Assembly: GCA_946480345.1 (NCBI GenBank)
Contig: CAMLJR010000094.1
Span: 1 to 11,359 of the forward strand
Length of the DNA: 11,359 bases
Direction: 5' to 3'
Origin: an uncultured Spongiibacteraceae bacterium
GTDB taxonomy: Bacteria > Pseudomonadota > Gammaproteobacteria > Pseudomonadales > CAMLJR01
Shown piece after piece: positions 1-6,936 of the stretch (within the stretch, counting starts at the first letter, position 1; each line of letters begins with the position of its first letter). The notes under the pieces are model-generated. The model worked only from the letters and a program-made list of their open reading frames with translations, was not told the DNA's origin and ran no database searches. A program made the position numbers and the translations under genes.

Positions 1-1071
1 TAACACTTTCGCTACCGCGTCGCCCATTTGCGCGGTGTTTACCAGTTGCGTACCCGCCGTATGAATATCCGGCGTGCGCAGCCCCTGATCTAACACGTCG
101 CCTATGGCGCTTTCGATCGCATCGGCCGCTTCGGAAGCGTTCAGCGAATAACGCAGCATCATCGCAGCGGACAACATCATTGCGAGCGGATTCGCCTTGC
201 CCTGCCCGGCGATATCCGGCGCCGAACCATGACACGGCTCGTACATACCTGCGCCGCTTTCGTTCAGCGAAGCGGACGGAAGCATACCGATTGAACCGGT
301 CAGCATCGCAGCCTCGTCCGACAAAATATCGCCAAACAAATTACCGGTAACGATCACGTCGAATTGTTTCGGCGCACGCACCAATTGCATCGATGCGTTA
401 TCGACATACATATGCGTCAGCTCGACATCCGGATAATCCTTGCCGAGCTCTTCCATTACTTCGCGCCACAGAATCGTCGATTCAAGCACGTTCGATTTAT
501 CGACTGAGCACACCTTCTTGCCGCGCTTGCGCGCCAGCTCGAACGCGAGCTTGCCGACACGGCGCACTTCGGATTCCGAATATTTATCGGTATTGAAACC
601 TTCGCGCTCGCCGTTCGCCAATGTGCGAATGCCGCGCGGCTCGCCAAAATAAATGCCACCGGTCAATTCGCGCACAATCAAAATATCGAGGCCAGCGACA
701 ATTTCTTTTTTCAACGATGACGCATCCGCGAGTTGCGGATACAAAATTGCCGGACGCAAATTGCCGAACAATCCCAACTCGGAGCGCAGTTTCAGCAAAC
801 CTTTTTCCGGACGAATCGCGCGATCCAATTTATCCCACTTCGGTCCACCAATCGCGGCAAACAAAATTGCATCGCAAGCGCGTGCTTTCGTCAGCGTTTC
901 TTCCGGCAATGGACCGCCGGTCGCATCGATTGCTGCGCCGCCCATCAGCGCTTCATCGTAGCTCAAGCCCAAACTGAAACGACGATCGACCACATCGAGT
1001 ACCTTGCGCACCTCGACCATGATTTCCGGACCGATGCCATCGCCTGAAATTAAAAGAACCTTTCTGCTCAT
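1..1071 (-). CDS. leuB: 3-isopropylmalate dehydrogenase LeuB (partial, 3' end outside the window)
   Basis: Cytoplasmic enzyme that oxidises and decarboxylates 3-isopropylmalate to 2-oxoisocaproate with NAD+, the third step of leucine synthesis. I translated 357 codons by hand; the frame is open to the left edge. Visible family motifs are GDGIGPEI (10-17), [13 protein letters not shown] (95-107) with the substrate-binding arginines, ELTGGIYFG (135-143) with the catalytic tyrosine Y141, VDKSNVLE (190-197) with the catalytic lysine, the metal-binding [12 protein letters not shown] (243-254), and the NAD-binding [18 protein letters not shown] (278-295). Family members are usually about 360 residues, so only a few codons are missing. 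The ATG at 1069-1071 is preceded by GGAG (complement of 1078-1081) six bases upstream. It lies 37 bp after leuD and is probably its cotranscribed partner. No frameshift was seen. Confidence 0.97.
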   Translation of the reverse strand, partial: MSRKVLLISGDGIGPEIMVEVRKVLDVVDRRFSLGLSYDEALMGGAAIDATGGPLPEETLTKARACDAILFAAIGGPKWDKLDRAIRPEKGLLKLRSELGLFGNLRPAILYPQLADASSLKKEIVAGLDILIVRELTGGIYFGEPRGIRTLANGEREGFNTDKYSESEVRRVGKLAFELARKRGKKVCSVDKSNVLESTILWREVMEELGKDYPDVELTHMYVDNASMQLVRAPKQFDVIVTGNLFGDILSDEAAMLTGSIGMLPSASLNESGAGMYEPCHGSAPDIAGQGKANPLAMMLSAAMMLRYSLNASEAADAIESAIGDVLDQGLRTPDIHTAGTQLVNTAQMGDAVAKVL

Positions 1072-1108
1072 GCTTTTCTCCAAAATCGAAATCGTTATCG
1101 CAGACCGT

Positions 1109-1756
1109 TTATTGCAACGGAGTGAACAGCCACGGTGCGCGCTGTTGCCAATTCTGTTCGAAAGTTTTTATCGCATCCGCATCTTTCAGCGTGATGCCAA
1201 TATCATCGAGACCGTTGATCAAACAATATTTGCTGAATTCGCCGACTTCGAATGCGAATTCCTCGCCGCTCGGCGTACGCACTTTCTGCGCCGGCAAATC
1301 AATGGTTAGTTGATAGCCTTCCTGCGCGTACATTTCCTTGAACAATTGATCGACGATATTCGCACTCAACACAATCGGCAACACGCCATTCTTGAAACAG
1401 TTATTGAAGAAAATATCGGCGTAGCTCGGCGCGATCACGCAGCGGAAACCGTAATCCTCCAGCGCCCACGGCGCGTGTTCGCGGCTCGAACCACAACCGA
1501 AGTTTTCGCGCGCGAGCAATATCGAGGCGTTTTTATAGCGCGGAAAATTCAGAGGAAAATCCGGGTTCAACGGACGATGGCTATTGTCTCGACCGGGCTG
1601 ACCTTCATCGAGATAACGTAATTCGTCGAACAGATTCGGACCGAAGCCGCTGCGCTTGATCGATTTTAAAAACTGCTTCGGAATGATCATATCGGTGTCG
1701 ACATTCGCGCGATCCATCGGCGCGGCGACGCCGTTCAATACGGTAAATGGCTTCAT
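1109..1756 (-). CDS. leuD: 3-isopropylmalate dehydratase small subunit LeuD
   Basis: Small, swivelling subunit of isopropylmalate isomerase. It pairs with LeuC to convert 2-isopropylmalate into 3-isopropylmalate in leucine synthesis. The protein has 215 residues, close to the usual 200-215. It opens with the family N-terminus ([22 protein letters not shown]) and carries the signature [16 protein letters not shown] at about 84-99, followed by [16 protein letters not shown]. The ATG overlaps the leuC stop codon by one base (TAATG). A strong GGAGG (complement of 1764-1768) sits seven bases upstream inside leuC, which points to translational coupling and equal subunit supply. LeuB follows after 37 bp. 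Confidence 0.97.
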   Translation of the reverse strand: MKPFTVLNGVAAPMDRANVDTDMIIPKQFLKSIKRSGFGPNLFDELRYLDEGQPGRDNSHRPLNPDFPLNFPRYKNASILLARENFGCGSSREHAPWALEDYGFRCVIAPSYADIFFNNCFKNGVLPIVLSANIVDQLFKEMYAQEGYQLTIDLPAQKVRTPSGEEFAFEVGEFSKYCLINGLDDIGITLKDADAIKTFEQNWQQRAPWLFTPLQ

Positions 1757-3192
1757 TACACGGCCTCCCGAATATCGAGTTCTCTCACATCGACAAAATG
1801 CCCGGCAATTGCTGCCGCAGCGGCCATGGCGGGACTCACTAAATGGGTGCGTCCGCCGAAGCCCTGGCGCCCCTCGAAGTTTCTGTTAGACGTCGCCGCA
1901 CAATGTTCGCCCGGCAATAATTTATCTGCGTTCATTGCGAGACACATCGAGCAGCTCGGCTCGCGCCATTCCAAGCCGGCTTCGATGAAAATCTTGTCGA
2001 GCCCTTCTTTTTCCGCCTGCGCTTTTACTTGACCGGAACCCGGCACAACCAGCGCCTGCGTAATGGTCGACGCAACTTTTTTTCCTTTCACCACATTTGC
2101 CGCAGCGCGTAAATCTTCGATGCGCGAATTCGTGCACGAGCCGATAAACACGCGGTCGAGCTTGATGCTGGTGATCGGCTGGCCCGCTTGCAAACCCATG
2201 TATTCGAGCGCGCGTTCGGCAGCGCGACGTTTCACATCATCGGCAAAATCCGACGGGCTCGGCACATTCGCATCGACTGCGACAACCATCTCTGGCGATG
2301 TGCCCCAGCTCACTTGTGGCTTGATCGATGCGCCGTCAACTTCAACGACACGATCGAATTTCGCATCGGCATCGCTGTGCAATGTTTTCCAATAAGCGAC
2401 TGCTTGATCCCATTGCTCGCCTTTCGGCGCATACGGACGGCCTTTTACATAATCGAGCGTGATGTCGTCGACCGCGACCATACCGACGCGCGCACCTGCT
2501 TCGATCGCCATATTGCACACGGTCATGCGTCCTTCCATCGACATGGTGCGAATCACTTCGCCGCCGAATTCGATCGCGTAACCGGTGCCGCCGGCGGTGC
2601 CGATTTCACCGATCACCGCGAGAATTACATCTTTCGGCGTGACGCCGACGCCGAGTTTGCCGTCGATTTTTATCAACAGATTTTTCGATTTTTTCTGAAT
2701 CAAACATTGAGTAGCGAGCACATGCTCGACTTCGGATGTGCCGATGCCGTGCGCAAGCGCGCCGAGCGCGCCGTGTGTTGCCGTGTGCGAATCACCGCAA
2801 ACGATCGTCATGCCGGGCAAGGTCAAGCCCTGCTCCGGGCCGATCACATGCACAATGCCCTGGTTCGCATCGTTGATCTTGAATTCCTTGATGCCGAAGT
2901 CATCGCAGTTTTCATCGAGCGTTTGCACTTGAATCCGCGATATTTCATCGGCGATGCCGGCGATACCCGCTTTACGCTCTTCGACCGAGGACGGCACATT
3001 GTGATCAGGCGTCGCAATATTGGCGTCGATACGCCACGGCTTCCGGCTCGCCAAACGCAAACCTTCGAAGGCCTGCGGCGATGTCACTTCATGCAGCAAC
3101 TGGCGATCGATATAAATCAAGGCCGTGCCGTCATCGCGCATCTTTACCAAATGCGCGTCCCACAATTTGTCGTAGAGCGTTTTGCCTGTCAT
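1756..3192 (-). CDS. leuC: 3-isopropylmalate dehydratase large subunit LeuC
   Basis: Large, iron-sulfur-bearing subunit of isopropylmalate isomerase, an aconitase-family enzyme. The 478 residues are slightly longer than the typical 466. The three cysteines expected to hold the [4Fe-4S] cluster are present: C353 in [12 protein letters not shown] and C414/C417 in [11 protein letters not shown]. Other family motifs are TPDHNVP (61-67), [13 protein letters not shown] (132-144), [16 protein letters not shown] (220-235) and [10 protein letters not shown] (435-444). The ATG at 3190-3192 is preceded by AAGGCAGG (complement of 3198-3205). It is the first gene of leuC-leuD-leuB and is divergent from a LysR-type regulator. 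A large palindromic element lies in the presumed leader just upstream, 28 bp before the start codon. Confidence 0.97.
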   Translation of the reverse strand: MTGKTLYDKLWDAHLVKMRDDGTALIYIDRQLLHEVTSPQAFEGLRLASRKPWRIDANIATPDHNVPSSVEERKAGIAGIADEISRIQVQTLDENCDDFGIKEFKINDANQGIVHVIGPEQGLTLPGMTIVCGDSHTATHGALGALAHGIGTSEVEHVLATQCLIQKKSKNLLIKIDGKLGVGVTPKDVILAVIGEIGTAGGTGYAIEFGGEVIRTMSMEGRMTVCNMAIEAGARVGMVAVDDITLDYVKGRPYAPKGEQWDQAVAYWKTLHSDADAKFDRVVEVDGASIKPQVSWGTSPEMVVAVDANVPSPSDFADDVKRRAAERALEYMGLQAGQPITSIKLDRVFIGSCTNSRIEDLRAAANVVKGKKVASTITQALVVPGSGQVKAQAEKEGLDKIFIEAGLEWREPSCSMCLAMNADKLLPGEHCAATSNRNFEGRQGFGGRTHLVSPAMAAAAAIAGHFVDVRELDIREAV

Positions 3193-3220
3193 AGATGCCT
3201 GCCTTTGTTATCGTGCGGCT

Positions 3221-3323
3221 AAGGATGGTGTGGCGACTTCCGGGACACGCGACAAGTACATCCATGTAGCTCGTCAGCGACCTCCCTGCCGCTGACGGTC
3301 CCAAAAGTCGCCACACCATCCTT
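3221..3323. repeat. 103-bp palindromic (MITE/REP-like) element in the leuC leader
   Basis: Bases 3221-3239 (AAGGATGGTGTGGCGACTT) are perfectly complementary to 3305-3323, a 19-bp terminal inverted repeat. After a 2x2 mismatch the stem continues with GGGAC (3242-3246) against GTCCC (3298-3302). The interior holds two more hairpins: TACAT/ATGTA (3257-3261 and 3264-3268) and GTCAGCG/CGCTGAC (3273-3279 and 3290-3296). I see no target-site duplication and no U-run on either side, so it does not look like a simple terminator. Its form is that of a dispersed, non-coding palindromic element. In the leuC transcript it would form a large branched structure ending 28 bases before the start codon. No second copy is seen in the window. 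Confidence 0.72.
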
Positions 3324-3423
3324 CGCATAAGTCTTGAGCGGAAGCGCAGTTTAGAAACCATTGACAAATAAAACAAATTCATATTTTTTATAGAAACGAT
3401 TCCTGTTGAGAATGGATTGATTT
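3324..3423. promoter_or_regulatory. Divergent leuC/lysR control region
   Basis: AT-rich stretch between the palindromic element and the LysR gene. Toward leuC (minus strand) a possible sigma70 promoter reads TTGTTT, 17 bp, TAAACT; its -35 is weak. Toward lysR, TTGACA lies at 3361-3366, but no well-spaced -10 follows. An imperfect AT-rich inverted repeat, ATAAA (3368-3372) against TTTAT (3387-3391), could be a LysR-type binding site. These assignments come from sequence inspection only. Confidence 0.35.
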
Positions 3424-4308
3424 GTGGACACGCAACTATTGCAGGCTTTTGCTGCGGTCGCCGAAACCGGCTCGTTTTCTGCCGCCGCCGAGCAATTGCA
3501 TTTAACTCAACCAGCCATCAGCAAGCGCATCGCATTGCTCGAACAGCAACTCGATTGCAGCCTGTTCGATCGCGGCGGTCGGCAGATCACGCTGACCGAA
3601 GCCGGCCGCGCGCTGTTGCCGCACTCGCAAACCGTGTTGCAGGAATTACGCGTGGCGAAGCGGCATATTCAGGATTTACGCGGCGGCGTCACCGGCCTGC
3701 TGACGATGGGCATCAGCCATCACATGGGATTGCACCGTTTACCGGAAGTACTACAGAAGTTTTCTCAACAATACCCGGACGTGCGCCTCGATATCGATTT
3801 CCTCGATTCCGAAGAAGCCTACGAGCGCGTGCTGCTCGGCGAAGTCGAACTCGGCGTCATCACGCTGGCGCCGGAAGCAAAACCCGCGCTGCAACAAATC
3901 GAAATCTGGAATGACGAGCTGGTCGTTACGATCGCGCGCAATCATCCGCTCGCGCATAAAAAAACAGTCACCGCAAAAGCACTCAGCCAATATCGCGCGA
4001 TCCTGCCCGGCCTAAATACCTACACGGGACGCATAGTCAAAGCGCTGTTCGAAGAACAGAAATTGCCGCTCGATGTTTCGATGTCGACGAATTATCTGGA
4101 GACGATCAAGGTGATGGTATCGATCGGACTAGGCTGGAGCGTTTTACCGAAAACATTGCTCGATGAAACGCTATGCGGATTGAATTTAAGCGGGCAAAAG
4201 ATGAGTCGCAACCTCGGGGTCGTAATGCACCGCGAACGCAGCTTGTCGAATGCAGCGAATGCGTTTTTGCAGTTATTGCTCAGCGAAAGGAAAAGCCGCA
4301 CCAAATAA
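3424..4308 (+). CDS. LysR-family transcriptional regulator, probable regulator of leuCDB
   Basis: The 294-residue protein has the standard LysR length and layout. An N-terminal winged helix-turn-helix spans about residues 1-60 (LLQAFAAVAETGSFSAAAEQLHLTQPAISKRIALLEQQLDCSLFDR), then a linker helix and a periplasmic-binding-like effector domain (about 88-290; GLLTMGISHHMGLHRLPEVLQKFSQQYPDVRLDI). The start is GTG at 3424; an in-frame TGA at 3418-3420 rules out any earlier start. The ribosome site is weak. It is divergent from leuC, the usual position for a LysR regulator acting on its neighbour and on itself, so control of leuCDB is the best guess. The effector cannot be read from the sequence; 2-isopropylmalate is a guess based on other leu regulators. 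It ends inside a bidirectional terminator. Confidence 0.9.
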   Translation: MDTQLLQAFAAVAETGSFSAAAEQLHLTQPAISKRIALLEQQLDCSLFDRGGRQITLTEAGRALLPHSQTVLQELRVAKRHIQDLRGGVTGLLTMGISHHMGLHRLPEVLQKFSQQYPDVRLDIDFLDSEEAYERVLLGEVELGVITLAPEAKPALQQIEIWNDELVVTIARNHPLAHKKTVTAKALSQYRAILPGLNTYTGRIVKALFEEQKLPLDVSMSTNYLETIKVMVSIGLGWSVLPKTLLDETLCGLNLSGQKMSRNLGVVMHRERSLSNAANAFLQLLLSERKSRTK

Positions 4309-4333
4309 AAAGCCGCCTATGTGGCGGCTTTTT
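4307..4333. terminator. Bidirectional intrinsic terminator between lysR and the PEP-CTERM gene
   Basis: An 11-bp perfect stem, AAAAAGCCGCC (4307-4317) and GGCGGCTTTTT (4323-4333), with loop TATGT. The T-run works on the plus strand for lysR, whose TAA stop overlaps the stem base. On the minus strand the complementary T-run ends the PEP-CTERM gene, which stops at 4355. Confidence 0.9.
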
Positions 4334-4354
4334 CGTTCATAGGTTTCTACATCT

Positions 4355-5002
4355 TCAATAAACGCGGCGACGTGCCAACCACAAACAAAACAAACCGGTT
4401 ACCAGCAGGAACAATGCACCGGGCTCCGGCACGCTCGCCGTTACGCGTACATCGTAATGACCGCTGTTATCGGCGAAACCACCATCGTTAACGGCGAGAA
4501 ACAAATACGCAGCATTAAAATCCGGCACCATCAGGTCACGCGTGCTACCAATCAGCAACAACCCCAGACCGCTTTCGATATCGCGCCAGCCTTGATCCCC
4601 CGTGTAGAACGGATCAATTTCGGTGGCCGAACGGCTCCAGATACCAATGAGCGAATAAGCGGTGAGGCCCGGTGCGCGAAAATCACTATTCGGAAAAAGA
4701 ATCGAGTCGCAGCTCGCGACGCAAGCGCCATTCGGATCGAACGCGGTATCGAGATCCTGCGTTACCGCTCCACTCGCTGTGATTGAAATGGAACTCAAGC
4801 CGCCGAAATTGAAAGGTATTGAGCTGGCCGCTTGTGAGCCCGCTGCATTCACGCCGTTATCACCGGCTTGGGTGAACCAATGACCCCAGTCGGTATAGAA
4901 AAGATTATCGTGGCCATCGACCGTTTGTTCGATCGTGACCGAATAGGCAGATGCCAGCGTCGAAAACATCAGGAATAGCAACGCGGAAATCGTACGGCTC
5001 AT
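4355..5002 (-). CDS. PEP-CTERM sorting-domain protein with LecA/PA-IL-like lectin body
   Basis: A secreted 215-residue protein. Residues 1-19 form a signal peptide (MSRTISALLFLMFSTLASA, with an ASA cleavage motif). The C-terminus is a textbook PEP-CTERM signal: VPEP at 191-194, a hydrophobic helix (about 195-209) and an RRR tail. This marks it for processing by an exosortase in the inner membrane, which must be encoded elsewhere. The body resembles the Pseudomonas galactophilic lectin LecA: an ISITASGAVTQD strand, APGLTAYSLIGIW, and YLFLAVNDGGFADNSGHYDVRV (166-187), where D173, D178 and N179 fall where LecA has calcium and sugar ligands. The lectin match is by eye and less certain than the sorting signal. 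AGGA lies about 11 bases before the ATG. It follows pgaD on the same strand after 140 bp, with no strong terminator between. Confidence 0.85.
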   Translation of the reverse strand: MSRTISALLFLMFSTLASAYSVTIEQTVDGHDNLFYTDWGHWFTQAGDNGVNAAGSQAASSIPFNFGGLSSISITASGAVTQDLDTAFDPNGACVASCDSILFPNSDFRAPGLTAYSLIGIWSRSATEIDPFYTGDQGWRDIESGLGLLLIGSTRDLMVPDFNAAYLFLAVNDGGFADNSGHYDVRVTASVPEPGALFLLVTGLFCLWLARRRVY

Positions 5003-5108
5003 TTTGGAATTTTCCTAAACATCAGTTAGTCATACTCAGCCATAAGCAATTTTGAGACCTGCATCACAAATCTCCCTGCTTTCAACGATTTGGCAGGAAT
5101 TACTTAAG

Positions 5109-5138
5109 CGGTCTTTCATGAACATGTAAAGACGACCG
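5109..5138. other. Imperfect hairpin in the pgaD to PEP-CTERM gap
   Basis: The 140-bp gap 5003-5142 holds no gene. CGGTCTTTCATG (5109-5120) pairs with CATGTAAAGACGACCG (5123-5138), with a one-base and a three-base bulge. On the minus strand no U-run follows, so it is not a convincing terminator; it might be an mRNA processing or stability structure. I found no convincing sigma70 or sigma54 promoter for the PEP-CTERM gene here. Confidence 0.3.
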
Positions 5139-5142
5139 ACAC

Positions 5143-5592
5143 TTACTGATCGGTAGTTACCCGAATCTTTGAATCATCGACAAAAGTTACCGTAACGCGG
5201 CGGCTGCGAAGCACATCGCCATCGCTGGGTTCCAGTCCGAAACTTGCACATAGGGCCGCCATATCGGTAGCGTCGATACCGGTACGCCGCTCCTTGCCCC
5301 GAAAACGCCATTGGTTAATGCGCGCCCACAAAATCAAACCGCCACCAAGAACTGCGATGACCGCCAAATACTTCATCAGCAGGTCAAGAAACGTCCGGTA
5401 TCCGCCGAGCAGGATCATGTGGTTATAGAACAAATGAATATTGAGTCCCCACGCGATTACGCTGACCAATGGCTGCCATAAATAAAGCAGCGCACCCCAG
5501 AACAATAACGTGATGCCTAACGCCGTCGCTTTCTGACCCGGCGGAACGAGATCGGCGCGATCGATAATCAGTGGATTTTCCTTGTTGCGCAT
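5143..5592 (-). CDS. pgaD: PNAG biosynthesis protein PgaD
   Basis: Small inner-membrane partner of the PNAG synthase PgaC; in E. coli the PgaC-PgaD pair is switched on by cyclic-di-GMP. The 149 residues match the usual 130-170. Two membrane helices are visible (about 23-50 and 68-90), followed by the conserved cytoplasmic stretch WARINQWRFRGKERR (89-103) and a soluble C-terminus (DATDMAALCASFGLEP... VTVTFVDDSKI). The ATG at 5590-5592 has GAGAGAAAG just upstream. It lies 65 bp after pgaC on the same strand, in the standard pgaC-pgaD order. It is last of the recognisable pga genes here and is followed by the PEP-CTERM gene. Confidence 0.92.
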   Translation of the reverse strand: MRNKENPLIIDRADLVPPGQKATALGITLLFWGALLYLWQPLVSVIAWGLNIHLFYNHMILLGGYRTFLDLLMKYLAVIAVLGGGLILWARINQWRFRGKERRTGIDATDMAALCASFGLEPSDGDVLRSRRVTVTFVDDSKIRVTTDQ

Positions 5593-5657
5593 TGCACTTT
5601 CTCTCAGGCAAAAATTATTTCAAAAAAATACTGTTATCTATTTTTAGAACGCGACTA

Positions 5658-6920
5658 TTAAAGGGCACCCGTATCGCGAACGCCGCGATCCGGACTCACC
5701 CAAGTACCGCTGCGTTTGCGATTGAATAATGTGCGCGGCACTGCGACCACTGTGGTGAACACAGTGATTAACCAATATGCGAGCGGATACCAGATCATCC
5801 AGAAAAAATTGCGCAGCAAATGTCGCTCGTAGCGGCTGTCGATCAGCAGGCTCACAAAAAATTGCAACAGGCATGTCGATGCGAGCACAACGCCATGCCA
5901 TCCCGGCACGATCGTCGGTACTTGTAAATTTTCGGGAAGCGGAACGAATTTACCGAGCAGCCAAAGCACGACAATGATGGCGAGTAAATAACTCCAAACC
6001 ACACTCAACCAATATTCGGCGAGCACCAGCCACATCCGCCGCTTGCGCCAGTTGAACATTCTCGGCCCGTAACGCAACGCCGCTTCGGCGCCGCCACGTG
6101 CCCAGCGCAAACGCTGACGCCATAATCCTTCGTAGGTTTCCGGCATCAAAATCCAGCACAGCGCATTCGGCTCGTAGCGAATATCCCAGTGATCGAGCTG
6201 TAGACGCCAGCTGATATCGATATCGTCCGTCGCAGTGTCCGAATTCCAAAAACCGATGCGTTGCAATGCCGCGCGCCGAAACGCAACCACCACACCAGAC
6301 ACTGTAAAAATTCGGCCGTAGATGCGCTGTGCACGTTTTATCAACCCAATAATCGACGAGAACTCGCCGACCTGAATTTTACCGAGCAACGTCGAACGAT
6401 TACGAATACGCGGATTACCGGTGACGGCTCCAAGCCGCGGCGAATGTTCAAATTGTGCGACCAGCCACGTGACGGCGTATGGATCGAGCACCGCATCGCT
6501 ATCGATACACACGAGAACTTCATGTCGGGCCATTAATGCGCCGACATTTAGCGCGCGCGCTTTGCCGCCGTTACTCGTCAAATGCACGACACGCAGACGC
6601 TCGTATTGCTGAGTCAGATCATCCAGAATTTGCGCGGTGTTATCGCCGCTACCGTCATTGATGCAGATAATTTCAAAATCCGGATAATCGATTTTCGATA
6701 GATGCAACAACGTTTCATGCAGTTGCTCTGCCTCGTTGAAACACGGCACCAAAATCGATACGCCTGGATATCGCCGCAATTTTGGCGGCTGATCCTGCGG
6801 GCTCGTCCGCTCCCAATGGAAACGGTAATACAAACCACCACACATCCACACATAAGACATGAACAGTGGGTAGTAGTAAGCGAACGCCAGCAGATGATCG
6901 ATTATCGATTGATATTGCAT
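5658..6920 (-). CDS. pgaC: Poly-beta-1,6-N-acetylglucosamine synthase PgaC (GT2)
   Basis: Inner-membrane family-2 glycosyltransferase that polymerises UDP-N-acetylglucosamine into PNAG and, with PgaD, passes the chain across the membrane. The 420 residues are close to E. coli PgaC (441). An N-terminal helix (about 8-30) is followed by the GT2 domain: VSILVPCFNEAEQL (54-67), NDGSGD (88-93), the metal-binding DSD (140-142), GNPRIRN (168-174), the acceptor/base motif TDDIDISW (231-238, with D233 as likely catalytic base) and QRLRW (269-273, the QxxRW motif). Three further helices lie at about 303-323, 340-360 and 371-396. All catalytic residues are present. The ATG is 16 bp after the pgaA stop, with GAGG (complement of 6932-6935) upstream. 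It directly follows pgaA, where pgaB would normally intervene. Confidence 0.95.
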   Translation of the reverse strand: MQYQSIIDHLLAFAYYYPLFMSYVWMCGGLYYRFHWERTSPQDQPPKLRRYPGVSILVPCFNEAEQLHETLLHLSKIDYPDFEIICINDGSGDNTAQILDDLTQQYERLRVVHLTSNGGKARALNVGALMARHEVLVCIDSDAVLDPYAVTWLVAQFEHSPRLGAVTGNPRIRNRSTLLGKIQVGEFSSIIGLIKRAQRIYGRIFTVSGVVVAFRRAALQRIGFWNSDTATDDIDISWRLQLDHWDIRYEPNALCWILMPETYEGLWRQRLRWARGGAEAALRYGPRMFNWRKRRMWLVLAEYWLSVVWSYLLAIIVVLWLLGKFVPLPENLQVPTIVPGWHGVVLASTCLLQFFVSLLIDSRYERHLLRNFFWMIWYPLAYWLITVFTTVVAVPRTLFNRKRSGTWVSPDRGVRDTGAL

Positions 6921-6936
6921 ATCGCCATCAGCCTCG

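Noticed and set aside
2188..3222. A 344-codon plus-strand open frame opposite leuC
   Set aside because: It is antisense to a fully supported leuC with intact cluster cysteines, has no recognisable domain and mirrors leuC codon bias, so it is a shadow frame.
3131..3382. Small minus-strand frame covering the palindromic element and the leuC start
   Set aside because: It overlaps leuC out of frame, spans the inverted-repeat element and has no family features.
3417..3914. 165-codon plus-strand frame overlapping the LysR gene
   Set aside because: Arg-rich composition and overlap with a clear LysR HTH in another frame mark it as a shadow.
5003..5142. Sigma54 promoter for the PEP-CTERM gene, as known for some PEP-CTERM genes
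   Set aside because: TGGCA occurs on the plus strand, which faces the wrong way, and no TGGC-N8-TTGC pair with correct spacing was found on the minus strand.
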